DNA of 6,645 nucleotides from Alphaproteobacteria bacterium (lineage in GTDB: Bacteria > Pseudomonadota > Alphaproteobacteria > Puniceispirillales > Puniceispirillaceae): assembly GCA_016780695.1 (NCBI GenBank), contig JADHLK010000072.1, forward strand, positions 1 to 6,645, in the 5' to 3' direction. The notes below the pieces were generated by a model. The model had not been told where the DNA came from. It saw only the letters and a program-made list of their open reading frames with translations, and did no database searches. Position 1 is the stretch's first letter; each line of letters begins with the position of its first letter. This document shows, piece by piece, positions 1-6,645 of this stretch. A program made the translations under genes and the position numbers.

Positions 1-525
1 TTCTCCGGCCGTGACTGGAACCTGGCAACAGCCATGGTGATGAATGGCGAGGCTGCCTTCCAGATCATGGGTGATTGGGCAAAGGGTGAATTCCTGGCTG
101 CCGGCAAGCGCCCGGGGATTGATTTCCTGTGTGCCTCTACGCCGGGTGGCGGCTTCCTCTACAATGTGGACAGCTTTGCCATGTTCTCGGTTGACGGGTC
201 AGACAAGAAGTCTGGTCAGGACCTTCTGGCTGAGCTGATCGTCGGCAAGAACTTCCAGAAAGTGTTCAACCTGAACAAAGGCTCTATTCCGGCCCGCGTT
301 GATGTGGCCCTGGATGAGTTTGATGCCTGCGCCCACACATCTGCCCAGGATATGGCAGCTTCCAGCTCAGCTGGCTCACTGCTGCCGTCCTATGCCCATG
401 GCATGGCCCTGCGCGGGGCCCAGGCCGGTGCTATCACCGATGTTGTGACAGCCCATTTCAACTCTGATATGTCTTCTTCAGAAGCCGTATCCATGCTGGC
501 TTCTGCAGTTGCCAACAGCCTGTAA
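1..525 (+). CDS. gtsA: Carbohydrate ABC transporter substrate-binding protein, C-terminal part (5' end outside window)
   Basis: This is the periplasmic binding protein that would capture a sugar and deliver it to the permeases encoded just downstream. The reading frame is open from base 1 (F-S-G-R-D-W-N...) to the TAA at 523-525, giving 174 visible residues, so the true start lies left of the window; family members are roughly 400-430 residues, so this is the last two fifths. The stretch FQIMGDWAKGEF (visible residues about 20-31) and the following NVDSFAMF are hallmarks of the proteobacterial glucose/mannose binding proteins (GtsA-like, SBP family 1). Two cysteines, at about visible residues 44 (DFLCAS) and 110 (FDACAH), could form a disulfide, which would fit a periplasmic location; that is inference. 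The adjacent GtsB- and GtsC-like permeases support the assignment. The exact sugar cannot be read from the sequence; glucose or mannose is the best guess by family. Confidence 0.93.
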   Translation, partial: FSGRDWNLATAMVMNGEAAFQIMGDWAKGEFLAAGKRPGIDFLCASTPGGGFLYNVDSFAMFSVDGSDKKSGQDLLAELIVGKNFQKVFNLNKGSIPARVDVALDEFDACAHTSAQDMAASSSAGSLLPSYAHGMALRGAQAGAITDVVTAHFNSDMSSSEAVSMLASAVANSL

Positions 526-540
526 TCAGGAAAAAAACTA

Positions 541-570
541 TCCCGCCTGCAGGGTCTCTTGCAGGCGGGA
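541..570 (+). terminator. Perfect 11-bp hairpin between binding-protein gene and permease gene (intra-operon attenuator or 3' stabiliser)
   Basis: Bases 541-551 (TCCCGCCTGCA) are exactly complementary to 560-570 (TGCAGGCGGGA), with an 8-nt loop. The hairpin starts 15 nt after the binding-protein stop. On the + strand it is followed only by a weak T-rich run (ATTTGATT), so it is probably a leaky terminator or an RNA stabiliser. In binding-protein-dependent transporter operons such hairpins are known to keep the binding-protein transcript more abundant than the permease transcript. A run of seven A's (531-537) lies on its 5' side, so it would look like a better terminator read on the - strand. 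Confidence 0.8.
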
Positions 571-598
571 ATTTGATTGAGACCATACCGGCCGGCAA

Positions 599-606
599 GG
601 GGGGAG
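599..606 (+). promoter_or_regulatory. Ribosome binding site deciding the gtsB-like start
   Basis: GGGGGGAG lies 6 nt before the ATG at 613. This favours that ATG over an in-frame TTG at 577, which would add 12 residues absent from the typical permease N-terminus and has no comparable purine-rich site. Confidence 0.7.
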
Positions 607-612
607 AAGATT

Positions 613-1491
613 ATGCTGGAGCGTCTGGAGCGCCAAATACCAAAATTTGTGCTTGCCCCATCCTTTGCGGCCATTCTTGTATTTGTTTATGGATTTATTG
701 TTTGGACGGGTTGGGTTTCGCTGACCAAATCCAAGCTGATGCCCCGTTATGAGATAGAGGGCATCACCCAGTATCAGCGCCTGTTTGCCTCTCCGCGCTG
801 GGATACGGCTCTGGAAAACCTGTTTGTGTTTGGCGGGCTTTTTATTGTGCTCTCAATGCTGCTGGGCCTGTTGCTGGCGATCCTGCTGGATCAGAAAATC
901 CGCACCGAAGGGGTGCTGCGCACGATTTATCTCTATCCGATGGCCCTGTCCTTGATTGTGACCGGCACCGCCTGGCGCTGGTTCTTGAATCCCGGCCTCG
1001 GCATAGAGGCAACCGTGCGCAAATGGGGATTTGAGGATTTTACCTTTGACTGGCTGGTCAATCCGGATATGGCCATCTACACCATTGTGATTGCGGCTGT
1101 CTGGCAGGCATCGGGCTTTGTCATGGCCCTGTTTCTGGCCGGCCTCAGATCGGTAGAGGATGAGATTATCCGCGCCGCCCAGGTGGACGGGATTCCGCTT
1201 TGGCGCATTTATGTATCGATTATCATCCCGTCCATGGCCCCGGTCTTCCTGTCTGCCTTTATTGTGCTGGCGCATTTGGCGATCAAGAGCTTTGATCTGG
1301 TTATCGCTCTGACCGGCGGCGGGCCCGGCTATGCCACGGATTTGCCGGCGACCTATATGTATTCGATGGCCTTTTCGCGCGGCAATATCGGCCAGGCGGC
1401 CAGCTCAGCGATGGTTATGATGGCGGTGATTTTTGCGATTGTTGTTCCCTACCTTTATTCAGAATTGCGGAGCCGGAATGATGCAAGGTGA
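613..1491 (+). CDS. gtsB: Sugar ABC transporter permease, GtsB/MalF-type
   Basis: This is an inner-membrane channel subunit of the sugar importer; it pairs with the next permease to form the translocation path. It has 292 residues from the ATG at 613, normal for the family. Six hydrophobic segments can be seen at about residues 13-34, 68-93, 105-122, 152-176, 205-225 and 262-283. The EAA loop, which docks onto the ATPase, sits at about 184-210 (EIIRAAQVDG, then a conserved proline-containing stretch). Runs such as LDQKIRTEGVLRTIYLYPMA, VTGTAWRWFLNPG, AAVWQASGF and KSFDLVIALTGGGPGY match my memory of Pseudomonas GtsB very closely, which is the basis for the symbol. The gene follows the hairpin at 541-570 and its end overlaps the next permease gene by up to 14 nt, so the two are probably translationally coupled. 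Confidence 0.93.
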   Translation: MLERLERQIPKFVLAPSFAAILVFVYGFIVWTGWVSLTKSKLMPRYEIEGITQYQRLFASPRWDTALENLFVFGGLFIVLSMLLGLLLAILLDQKIRTEGVLRTIYLYPMALSLIVTGTAWRWFLNPGLGIEATVRKWGFEDFTFDWLVNPDMAIYTIVIAAVWQASGFVMALFLAGLRSVEDEIIRAAQVDGIPLWRIYVSIIIPSMAPVFLSAFIVLAHLAIKSFDLVIALTGGGPGYATDLPATYMYSMAFSRGNIGQAASSAMVMMAVIFAIVVPYLYSELRSRNDAR

Positions 1492-2368
1492 TCTGGCCAG
1501 CACGGCGTCAACCCAGATAACGCGCCTCGCTCTGCGCTGGCTGCTCTATCTGCTTTTGGTGCTGTTTGCGCTCTATTATCTAGCGCCGTTATTCGTGATG
1601 GTGACCACCTCGCTGAAAAGCCTTGAGGAGATCAAGACCGGCTCGCTGGTTTCCCTGCCAAGAGAGGTAACCTTTGATGCCTGGGGCACGGCCTGGTCAG
1701 CGGCCTGTTCCGGAATCAAATGCGAGGGGCTGAAACCCTATTTCTGGAATTCCATTGTGATGGCGGTTCCGGCGGTGCTTATTTCCACCTTTCTGGGCGC
1801 GATCAATGGCTATGTCATTGCCCAATGGCGGTTCCGCGGGGCAAATTTGATTTTCTCGCTGATGCTGTTCGGCTGTTTTATTCCGTTTCAGGTGGTGTTG
1901 CTGCCGATGGCGCGGCTGCTGGGGCTGATGGGTCTGGCCGGTTCCATTCCGGGGCTGATATTTGTTCATGTTGTTTACGGGCTGGGTTTCACAACCCTGT
2001 TTTTCCGCAATTACTATGTATCGATTTCGCCAGAGCTGATACGCGCAGCCAAGATTGACGGGGCCGGATTCTTCCGCATTTTCTGGTCGGTTTTCCTGCC
2101 CTTGTCTGTTCCGATTATTGTGGTGACAATTATTTGGCAATTCACCCAGATCTGGAATGATTTTCTGTTTGGCGTTTCCTTTTCCCAGGCCGGAACCCAG
2201 CCGATAACAGTCGCGCTGAACAATATCGTGAATTCAACCACCGGTGTGAAGGAATATAATGTGGATATGGCAGCCGCGATTATCGCCGCGCTGCCCACCT
2301 TGATCGTCTATGTCGTCGCCGGCAAATATTTTATCCGCGGGCTCACCGCTGGCTCAGTGAAAGGGTAG
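1478..2368 (+). CDS. gtsC: Sugar ABC transporter permease, GtsC/MalG-type
   Basis: This is the second membrane subunit of the sugar importer. From the ATG at 1478 it has 296 residues; an adjacent ATG at 1481 is equally possible. A GGAG at 1469-1472 serves either start, and a start further upstream (1433) would run deep into the preceding gene and is unlikely. There is an N-terminal membrane segment (about 20-44), a periplasmic stretch with two cysteines (C77 and C82, in CSGIKC), further hydrophobic segments (about 92-114, 122-144, 155-176, 205-220, 263-281) and an EAA loop at about 186-211 (ELIRAAKIDGAGFFRIF). The C-terminal GLTAGSVKG and the WQFTQIWNDFLFG block are typical of GtsC. It overlaps the end of the previous permease gene and ends 6 nt before the ATPase gene, a compact operon arrangement. 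Confidence 0.93.
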   Translation: MMQGDLASTASTQITRLALRWLLYLLLVLFALYYLAPLFVMVTTSLKSLEEIKTGSLVSLPREVTFDAWGTAWSAACSGIKCEGLKPYFWNSIVMAVPAVLISTFLGAINGYVIAQWRFRGANLIFSLMLFGCFIPFQVVLLPMARLLGLMGLAGSIPGLIFVHVVYGLGFTTLFFRNYYVSISPELIRAAKIDGAGFFRIFWSVFLPLSVPIIVVTIIWQFTQIWNDFLFGVSFSQAGTQPITVALNNIVNSTTGVKEYNVDMAAAIIAALPTLIVYVVAGKYFIRGLTAGSVKG

Positions 2369-2374
2369 GGAAAC

Positions 2375-3472
2375 ATGACACCAATTCTGCAGATACAGGC
2401 GCTGAACAAGAATTTTGGCACGCTCCAAATTCTGAAAAATGTGAATGTCGAGATTGAGTCCGGTGATTTTCTGGTGCTTGTTGGCCCGTCCGGCTGCGGC
2501 AAATCCACCCTTTTGAACTGTATCGCCGGCCTGGAGCCGGTCACCAGCGGCCAGGTCGCCATTGATGGGCGCAATATGAATGAGATCAGCCCGAAAGACC
2601 GGGATATAGCGATGGTTTTCCAATCCTATGCCCTCTACCCCACCATGTCCGTGGCCAAGAACATTACCTTCGGGATGAGAGTGCGCGGCATTGACAAGCA
2701 GACGCAGCAGGAAAAGCTGGCTGAGGTATCCCGCCAGCTGCAGATTGAGCCCTTGCTGAACCGGCGCCCGGCCCAGCTGTCTGGCGGCCAGCGCCAAAGG
2801 GTGGCAATGGGGCGGGCTCTGGTGCGCGATCCCAAGCTGTTCCTGTTTGACGAGCCGCTCTCTAATCTGGATGCCAAGCTGCGCGTTGAAATGCGCAATG
2901 AGATCAAAAAGCTGCATCACAATCTGAACGCCACGATGGTCTATGTCACCCATGATCAGATTGAGGCGATGACGCTGGCAACCAAAATTGTGGTGCTGAA
3001 GGACGGTCTGGTTCAGCAAATCGGCACACCTGCTGAGATTTACCTGCGCCCGGCCAATTTGTTTGTTGCTGATTTTATGGGTTCCCCGGCGATGAATCTG
3101 GTCACCGCCCAGACCCGCAAAAATGGCCGCGGCACTGAGCTGGTGATCGAACGCCCCGCTGGCGAGCCGCTGCGCCTGCTGGATAAAAAAGCCAGGAATC
3201 TGCCGGACCGGGTGGTGCTGGGCATCCGGCCTGAGGATATTACCGAGGCCGCCTTCGGCAGTGGCAAGAATGTGCATATAACCGCCTGCGATGTAGATGT
3301 GGTGGAACCTGCCGGGGCAGATACTTTTGTGCTGCTCAGCCTGTCGGGCAAGGAAGTCACCGCCCGCCTGAAAGCGGAAACCAGGGCGGCCGCGGGCGAA
3401 TCAATGGATTTCGCCTTCAATATGGAAAAAGCCTCTTATTTTGATGTGGAGTCCGGCGAGCGGATTAACTGA
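2375..3472 (+). CDS. gtsD: Sugar ABC transporter ATP-binding protein, MalK/UgpC family
   Basis: This cytoplasmic ATPase powers the sugar importer as a dimer. Its 365 residues match the MalK/UgpC class. All nucleotide-binding motifs are intact: Walker A GPSGCGKST at 37-45, Q-loop glutamine 83 in VFQSYALYP, signature LSGGQ at 135-139, Walker B LFLFDE at 155-160 with catalytic Glu160, D-loop SNLD at 163-166 and switch His193. After about residue 235 (FMGSPAMN) comes the C-terminal regulatory TOBE-type region with GIRPED. A purine-rich AAGGG at 2361-2365 lies 9 nt before the ATG. The symbol follows the gtsABCD arrangement because of its neighbours; by sequence alone automated annotation may call it UgpC or MalK, and such ATPases can be shared among several sugar importers. 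Confidence 0.93.
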   Translation: MTPILQIQALNKNFGTLQILKNVNVEIESGDFLVLVGPSGCGKSTLLNCIAGLEPVTSGQVAIDGRNMNEISPKDRDIAMVFQSYALYPTMSVAKNITFGMRVRGIDKQTQQEKLAEVSRQLQIEPLLNRRPAQLSGGQRQRVAMGRALVRDPKLFLFDEPLSNLDAKLRVEMRNEIKKLHHNLNATMVYVTHDQIEAMTLATKIVVLKDGLVQQIGTPAEIYLRPANLFVADFMGSPAMNLVTAQTRKNGRGTELVIERPAGEPLRLLDKKARNLPDRVVLGIRPEDITEAAFGSGKNVHITACDVDVVEPAGADTFVLLSLSGKEVTARLKAETRAAAGESMDFAFNMEKASYFDVESGERIN

Positions 3473-3518
3473 CAGGCCCGCCCAGCCGCTGCCGGTTTTT
3501 GGCAAGAGCGGTAAAGGA

Positions 3519-3544
3519 AAAGGCAGGCTCACCAGCCTGCCTTT
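3519..3544. terminator. Bidirectional rho-independent terminator between convergent operons
   Basis: AAAGGCAGGCT-type arm at 3519-3529 pairs with 3534-3544 across a 4-nt loop (CACC): nine G/C-rich pairs plus two A-T pairs. On the + strand it is followed by a T-rich run (TTTCGCTATTTT); on the - strand the flanking bases read TTTTCCTTT. It lies 46 nt after the stop of the + strand ATPase gene and 28 nt from the stop of the - strand BMP gene, so it can end both transcripts. Confidence 0.85.
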
Positions 3545-3572
3545 CGCTATTTTGGTCTGTCTGTTGAACAGG

Positions 3573-4700
3573 TTAGTTCGGGATTTTGCCCTCTACCCCG
3601 GCAACATAATAATTCATCGCCCACAGGCCGCCATCATCCATGACCTGCCCGGCTTTCAGAACCTCATTGCCTTCATTGTCCTGCATCGGGCCCTCAAAGA
3701 TATTCAGGCTGCCATTTGCGATGCCGTCACGCGCCGCCGCAGCCTTGGCCGCGACATCAGCCGGCATATTCTTGAACTCGGTCAGCACCAGGAAATCATC
3801 GCCGATACCCTTCCAGGTATTGCCAGCCCAATGGTCCGGGCCGTCGCCGGTTGTCCAGCTGCCATCCAGAACCTTTTGCACCTGGTCAATATAGTAAGGT
3901 CCCCAATTATTGACTGAGGAGAAGAGCTGTGCATTCGGTGCAAATTCATGCATATCAGAGGATTGGCCAAAGCCCTTCACACCCGCCTTTTCAGCTGTCT
4001 GCAGCATGGCCGGGCTGTCTGTATGCTGGGCCAGAACATCGGCCCCTTCGGCAATCAGCACCTTGGCCGCGTCTGCTTCCTTGACCGGGTCATACCAGCT
4101 ATTCACCCAAACCACCTTGATAGAGGCATCCGGATTCACCGAACGCAGGCCGCGGGCAAAGGAATTGATCCCCTGAATAACCTCAGGGATTGGGAAGGCT
4201 CCCAGATAGCCGATCTGGTTGGATTTGGTTGTCAGCCCGGCAACCACACCCTGCACATAGCGGCCTTCATAAAAGCGGATATTGCCGGTCGCCATATTGG
4301 CCGACCGCTTATAGCCGGTGATATGGTCAAAATACACATCCGGATATTCGCCTGCCACCTGCAAGGTCGGATCCATATAGCCGAAAGAGGTGGTGAATAT
4401 GATCTTGTTACCCTGGGCAACCAGATCGCGAATAACCCGCGCCGCATCCGGCCCTTCGGGCACATTCTCAACATAAGAGGTCTCAATCTTGTCACCGAAA
4501 TGATCCTGTAGCTGCTGGCGGCCCACCTCATGGGCATAGGTCCAGCCATGATCGCCCGGATTGGTCAGATAGACAAAGCCGACTTTCAGCGCGCCGCTGT
4601 CAGCTGTCTCCTTCTCTTGGGGCGGCTGGCCGATCATATAGAATACGGCTGCCGCAATAAGCACCACTAGCGCGGCGATAATAAGTTTTGCATTTCCCAT
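3573..4700 (-). CDS. BMP-family (PnrA/NupN-like) ABC transporter substrate-binding protein
   Basis: This protein would bind the substrate, probably a nucleoside or purine-type compound, for the ABC importer whose permeases are encoded upstream on the same strand. It has 375 residues, from the ATG at 4698-4700 to TAA at 3573-3575. AGGAAAGGAG (4711-4720) supplies the ribosome site, 10 nt from the start. Residues 5-23 form one hydrophobic helix after a lysine, then a polar linker (about 25-36) and the BMP fold beginning KVGFVYLTNPGDHGWTYAHE (39-58). Other family blocks are YVENVPEGPDAARVIRDL (76-93), FTTSFGYMDP (102-111), FYEGRYVQGVVAG (143-155), GYLGAFPIPEVIQGIN (164-179), VVWVNSWYDP (196-205) and QHTDSP (225-230). 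No lipobox cysteine is present, unlike the lipoprotein members of the family, so it may be tethered by an uncleaved helix or released by a weak signal-peptidase site. The substrate is inferred from family only. Confidence 0.93.
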   Translation of the reverse strand: MGNAKLIIAALVVLIAAAVFYMIGQPPQEKETADSGALKVGFVYLTNPGDHGWTYAHEVGRQQLQDHFGDKIETSYVENVPEGPDAARVIRDLVAQGNKIIFTTSFGYMDPTLQVAGEYPDVYFDHITGYKRSANMATGNIRFYEGRYVQGVVAGLTTKSNQIGYLGAFPIPEVIQGINSFARGLRSVNPDASIKVVWVNSWYDPVKEADAAKVLIAEGADVLAQHTDSPAMLQTAEKAGVKGFGQSSDMHEFAPNAQLFSSVNNWGPYYIDQVQKVLDGSWTTGDGPDHWAGNTWKGIGDDFLVLTEFKNMPADVAAKAAAARDGIANGSLNIFEGPMQDNEGNEVLKAGQVMDDGGLWAMNYYVAGVEGKIPN

Positions 4701-4743
4701 CTTCAGGGTTCTCCTTTCCTTTGGTTAACTCAGCTGCAATCCC

Positions 4744-5652
4744 CTAGCGGGTTGCATGAAAACTCTTTCCCAGATGCGCGGGCGCACCGAACTGGATACG
4801 GCCGCGGCTCGATATGGCTACCAAGACTATGATAGTGGCAATATATGGCATCATTGACAAGAATTGTGACGGGATTGTCCAGCCTTTTGCCTGTCCGGCC
4901 AGCTGCATAATGGTTACCCCGCCAAACAAGACCGCCCCGATAACCACCCGCCAGGGCCGCCAGGACGCAAACACCACCAGCGCCAGCGCAATCCAGCCGC
5001 GCCCGGCGGTCATCTGTTCGGCCCAATGCGGGGTCAGCACCAGCGGCAGATAGGCCCCGGCCAGACCGGCCATGAAACCGCCAAACAGAACCGCCCCCAG
5101 CCGCACCCACAAAACCGGATAGCCCAGCGCATGGGCGCTGTCATGATTGATGCCCACAGACCGCAGGATGAGCCCGCCCCTTGTCCGCATCAAGAACCAG
5201 CTGGTCAGCACGACAATCAGCACCGACAGATAGGCCAGCAAATCCAGCTGGAACAGCACCCCGACCAGAGGCAGTTCCGACAAGCCAGGGATCACCAAAG
5301 CTGGCAGCCCGTCAATCGCCTTACCCACCAGCGGGGCCCCTATAAGGCCCGACAGGCCGGTTCCAAAAATCGTCAGCGCCAGACCAGTTGCCACCTGATT
5401 GGTTGCCAGCCCCAGCACAAAAAAGCCAAAAATACCGGCAACCAGCATCCCGGAAAGCCCGCCGCCCAAGATGCCAAGATAAACATTGCCAGATAGGCTG
5501 GCTGCCCCGAAAGCAGCCACCGCCCCCATCAACATCATCCCCTCAACCCCCAGATTGAGAACCCCACTTCGTTCAGCGACCAGCTCTCCGGTCGCCGCCA
5601 AAATCAGCGGCACAGAGGTCAGCAAAATGGTCAAAAGCAATTCTTCATACAT
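4744..5652 (-). CDS. ABC transporter permease, NupQ/YufQ-like (BPD_transp_2 family)
   Basis: This is one of two membrane subunits of the BMP-dependent importer. From the ATG at 5650-5652 it has 302 residues, usual for the family. An AAGGAGG-like site (5662-5668 on the - strand) lies 9 nt before this ATG and decides the start; the longer reading frame to 5709 would add 19 arginine-rich residues and lie inside the upstream gene. The conserved loop AERSGVLNLGVEGMM (26-40), ATNQVATGLALTIFG (83-97), TAGRGWIALALVVF (215-228) and the terminal PAHLGK are diagnostic of the guanosine/nucleoside-type permeases. The rest is a series of hydrophobic segments. Its start overlaps the stop of the preceding permease gene by 8 nt, and 43 nt separate it from the binding-protein gene, so all three genes are probably one transcript. 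Confidence 0.93.
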   Translation of the reverse strand: MYEELLLTILLTSVPLILAATGELVAERSGVLNLGVEGMMLMGAVAAFGAASLSGNVYLGILGGGLSGMLVAGIFGFFVLGLATNQVATGLALTIFGTGLSGLIGAPLVGKAIDGLPALVIPGLSELPLVGVLFQLDLLAYLSVLIVVLTSWFLMRTRGGLILRSVGINHDSAHALGYPVLWVRLGAVLFGGFMAGLAGAYLPLVLTPHWAEQMTAGRGWIALALVVFASWRPWRVVIGAVLFGGVTIMQLAGQAKGWTIPSQFLSMMPYIATIIVLVAISSRGRIQFGAPAHLGKSFHATR

Positions 5653-6645
5653 TGATGTCTGCCTCCTTGTCATTGCCGGACAAAGCGGCCTCCGCCTGAC
5701 CCGGGCCAACCCAGATCAGCTGATAGCGGGTCAGCGTTTCCCCGGCCAGCAGCATAAACAGCAAAATGCCTTTGAAAATACCCGTCACCACTTTCGGGAT
5801 TTTCAGCGAAATCTGCGCCGCATCGCCGCCCAGCTCAGCCAGCGCGACCACCAGCCCGGCAACAATCACCGCCAGCGGGTTGAGGCGCGCCAGAAACGCC
5901 ACAATGATCGCGGTGAAGCCATAGCCAAACGACACATTTGGCTGTAACTGGCCAATATTGGCAGAGACTTCAATCATGCCGGCCAGCCCGGACAGGGCCC
6001 CGGAAATCAAAAACACGCCCAGCGTAACCCGCCCCGGGCTGAATCCGGCAAAGCGGCCTGCGCGCGGGGCATCGCCCATCAGCTTGACCTGAAAGCCGCC
6101 CAGCATCCGGGAGAGGAAAAACCAGCCAATCACCGCCACAATAAAGGCTATCAGAACACCCCAATGCAGCTGGCCCAGCCGCCCTATGCCGGGGATCAGT
6201 ATCGGGTCAATCACCCCACCATCCGGGTAAGGTTTGGTCAGCGGAAAGCCAAAGGATTTTGGATCCCGCCAAGGCCCGCGCACCAGCCAGTCAATCAGCA
6301 AGGCTGCCACATAGGTCAGCATCAGCGAGACCAAAATCTCATTCGTTGAAAAGCGCACCTTCAACAGCGCCGGTATCGCCGCCCATAACGCCCCGGCCAG
6401 CATCGCGGCAATCGCCATAGCCCCCAGCAAGAACGGCGTCGTCGCCTCCGGAAAGGACAGCGCAACCCAGCCAGCCCCCAGCGCACCCAGAACCAGCTGC
6501 CCCTCAGCCCCAATATTCCAGATATTGGCGCGGTAGCAAAAAACCAGCCCGGTGCCGATTATGATCAAGGGGCAGGCCTTGACCAGCAAATTGCCCAGCT
6601 GGTCCGGGCGGCTCAGCGGGGCGATAAAAAACTCATATAAAGCGG
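5645..6645 (-). CDS. ABC transporter permease, NupP/YufP-like (BPD_transp_2 family), N-terminus outside window
   Basis: This is the partner permease of the BMP importer. The frame is open from the right edge to TGA at 5645-5647, about 332 visible residues. The first visible residues read ALYEFFIAPLSRPDQLGN and run straight into LLVKACPLIIIGTG, a block that in relatives follows a first membrane helix. The TTG at 6589 is therefore an internal codon and the true start lies beyond 6645. RANIWNIGAEGQ (bases about 6497-6532) is the family's signature loop and is paralogous to ERSGVLNLGVEG in the next gene. STNEILVSLMLTYVA and a GDAPRAGRFAGFS loop further support the family. The C-terminus is a short polar tail. 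The typical length of relatives (about 350-370 residues) suggests that only some tens of residues are missing. Confidence 0.92.
   Translation of the reverse strand, partial: ALYEFFIAPLSRPDQLGNLLVKACPLIIIGTGLVFCYRANIWNIGAEGQLVLGALGAGWVALSFPEATTPFLLGAMAIAAMLAGALWAAIPALLKVRFSTNEILVSLMLTYVAALLIDWLVRGPWRDPKSFGFPLTKPYPDGGVIDPILIPGIGRLGQLHWGVLIAFIVAVIGWFFLSRMLGGFQVKLMGDAPRAGRFAGFSPGRVTLGVFLISGALSGLAGMIEVSANIGQLQPNVSFGYGFTAIIVAFLARLNPLAVIVAGLVVALAELGGDAAQISLKIPKVVTGIFKGILLFMLLAGETLTRYQLIWVGPGQAEAALSGNDKEADINV
5662..5668 (-). promoter_or_regulatory. Strong ribosome binding site inside the upstream permease gene
   Basis: Read on the - strand this is AAGGAGG, 9 nt before the ATG at 5652. It lies inside the last codons of the preceding permease gene and fixes the start of the second permease, consistent with translational coupling across the 8-nt overlap. 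Confidence 0.75.

Noticed and set aside
577..612. An upstream TTG start for the first permease
   Set aside because: It adds 12 residues without support from the family and lacks a good ribosome site, whereas the ATG at 613 has a strong one 6 nt upstream.
2354..3277. A 307-codon open frame on the - strand opposite the ATPase gene
   Set aside because: It is antisense to a gene with every ABC ATPase motif intact; its translation is rich in His, Gln and Arg with no recognisable domain, which is typical of a shadow frame in GC-rich DNA.
3486..3511. A second possible hairpin (CCGCT-GCC ... GGC-AAG-AGCGG) just after the ATPase gene
   Set aside because: The stem is short and has a 3-nt bulge, and no T-run follows it on either strand; the hairpin at 3519-3544 is a far better terminator.
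3948..4511. A 187-codon open frame on the + strand opposite the BMP gene
   Set aside because: It is antisense to a clear BMP-family protein, has no ribosome site I could support, and its translation resembles no family.
5026..5496. A 156-codon + strand open frame, very rich in Gln, Pro, His and Arg
   Set aside because: Its composition is the reverse-complement reading of hydrophobic membrane-protein codons of the permease on the - strand, not a real low-complexity protein.

Overview
This window is ordinary transport-gene territory from a Gram-negative bacterium, most likely an alphaproteobacterium or close relative. The reasons are a moderately GC-rich base composition by eye, GtsABC-type sugar transporter subunits of the proteobacterial glucose/mannose kind, and a BMP-family binding protein of the proteobacterial subtype. 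The species cannot be fixed from the sequence alone.

Left half (1-3472, + strand): one sugar ABC importer operon. It holds the C-terminal part of a periplasmic carbohydrate-binding protein (gene enters from the left edge), two MalF/MalG-type permeases (GtsB- and GtsC-like) and a MalK/UgpC-type ATPase with a C-terminal TOBE region. The order is binding protein, permease, permease, ATPase. A perfect 11-bp hairpin separates the binding-protein gene from the permeases, while the three downstream genes are packed tightly (one short overlap and one 6-nt gap). Together these would import a hexose (glucose or mannose is the best guess) at the expense of ATP.

Middle (3473-3572): a short convergent intergenic region with a strong hairpin that has T-rich sequence on both sides, read as a bidirectional terminator shared by the two operons.

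Right half (3573-6645, - strand): part of a second ABC importer of the BMP/PnrA (nucleoside-type) class. In transcription order these are a NupP/YufP-like permease that runs off the right edge, a NupQ/YufQ-like permease overlapping it by 8 nt, and a BMP-family substrate-binding protein with an N-terminal hydrophobic helix but no lipobox cysteine. Its ATPase is not in the window and is expected beyond the right edge or elsewhere. The substrate is probably a nucleoside or purine-related compound, by family only.

I saw no RNA gene, mobile element, CRISPR array or tandem repeat, and no gene-free stretch above about 100 bases. I found no convincing sign of a previously undescribed system. The points worth a second look are transcript-level (hairpins, overlap) and the unusual N-terminus of the BMP protein.
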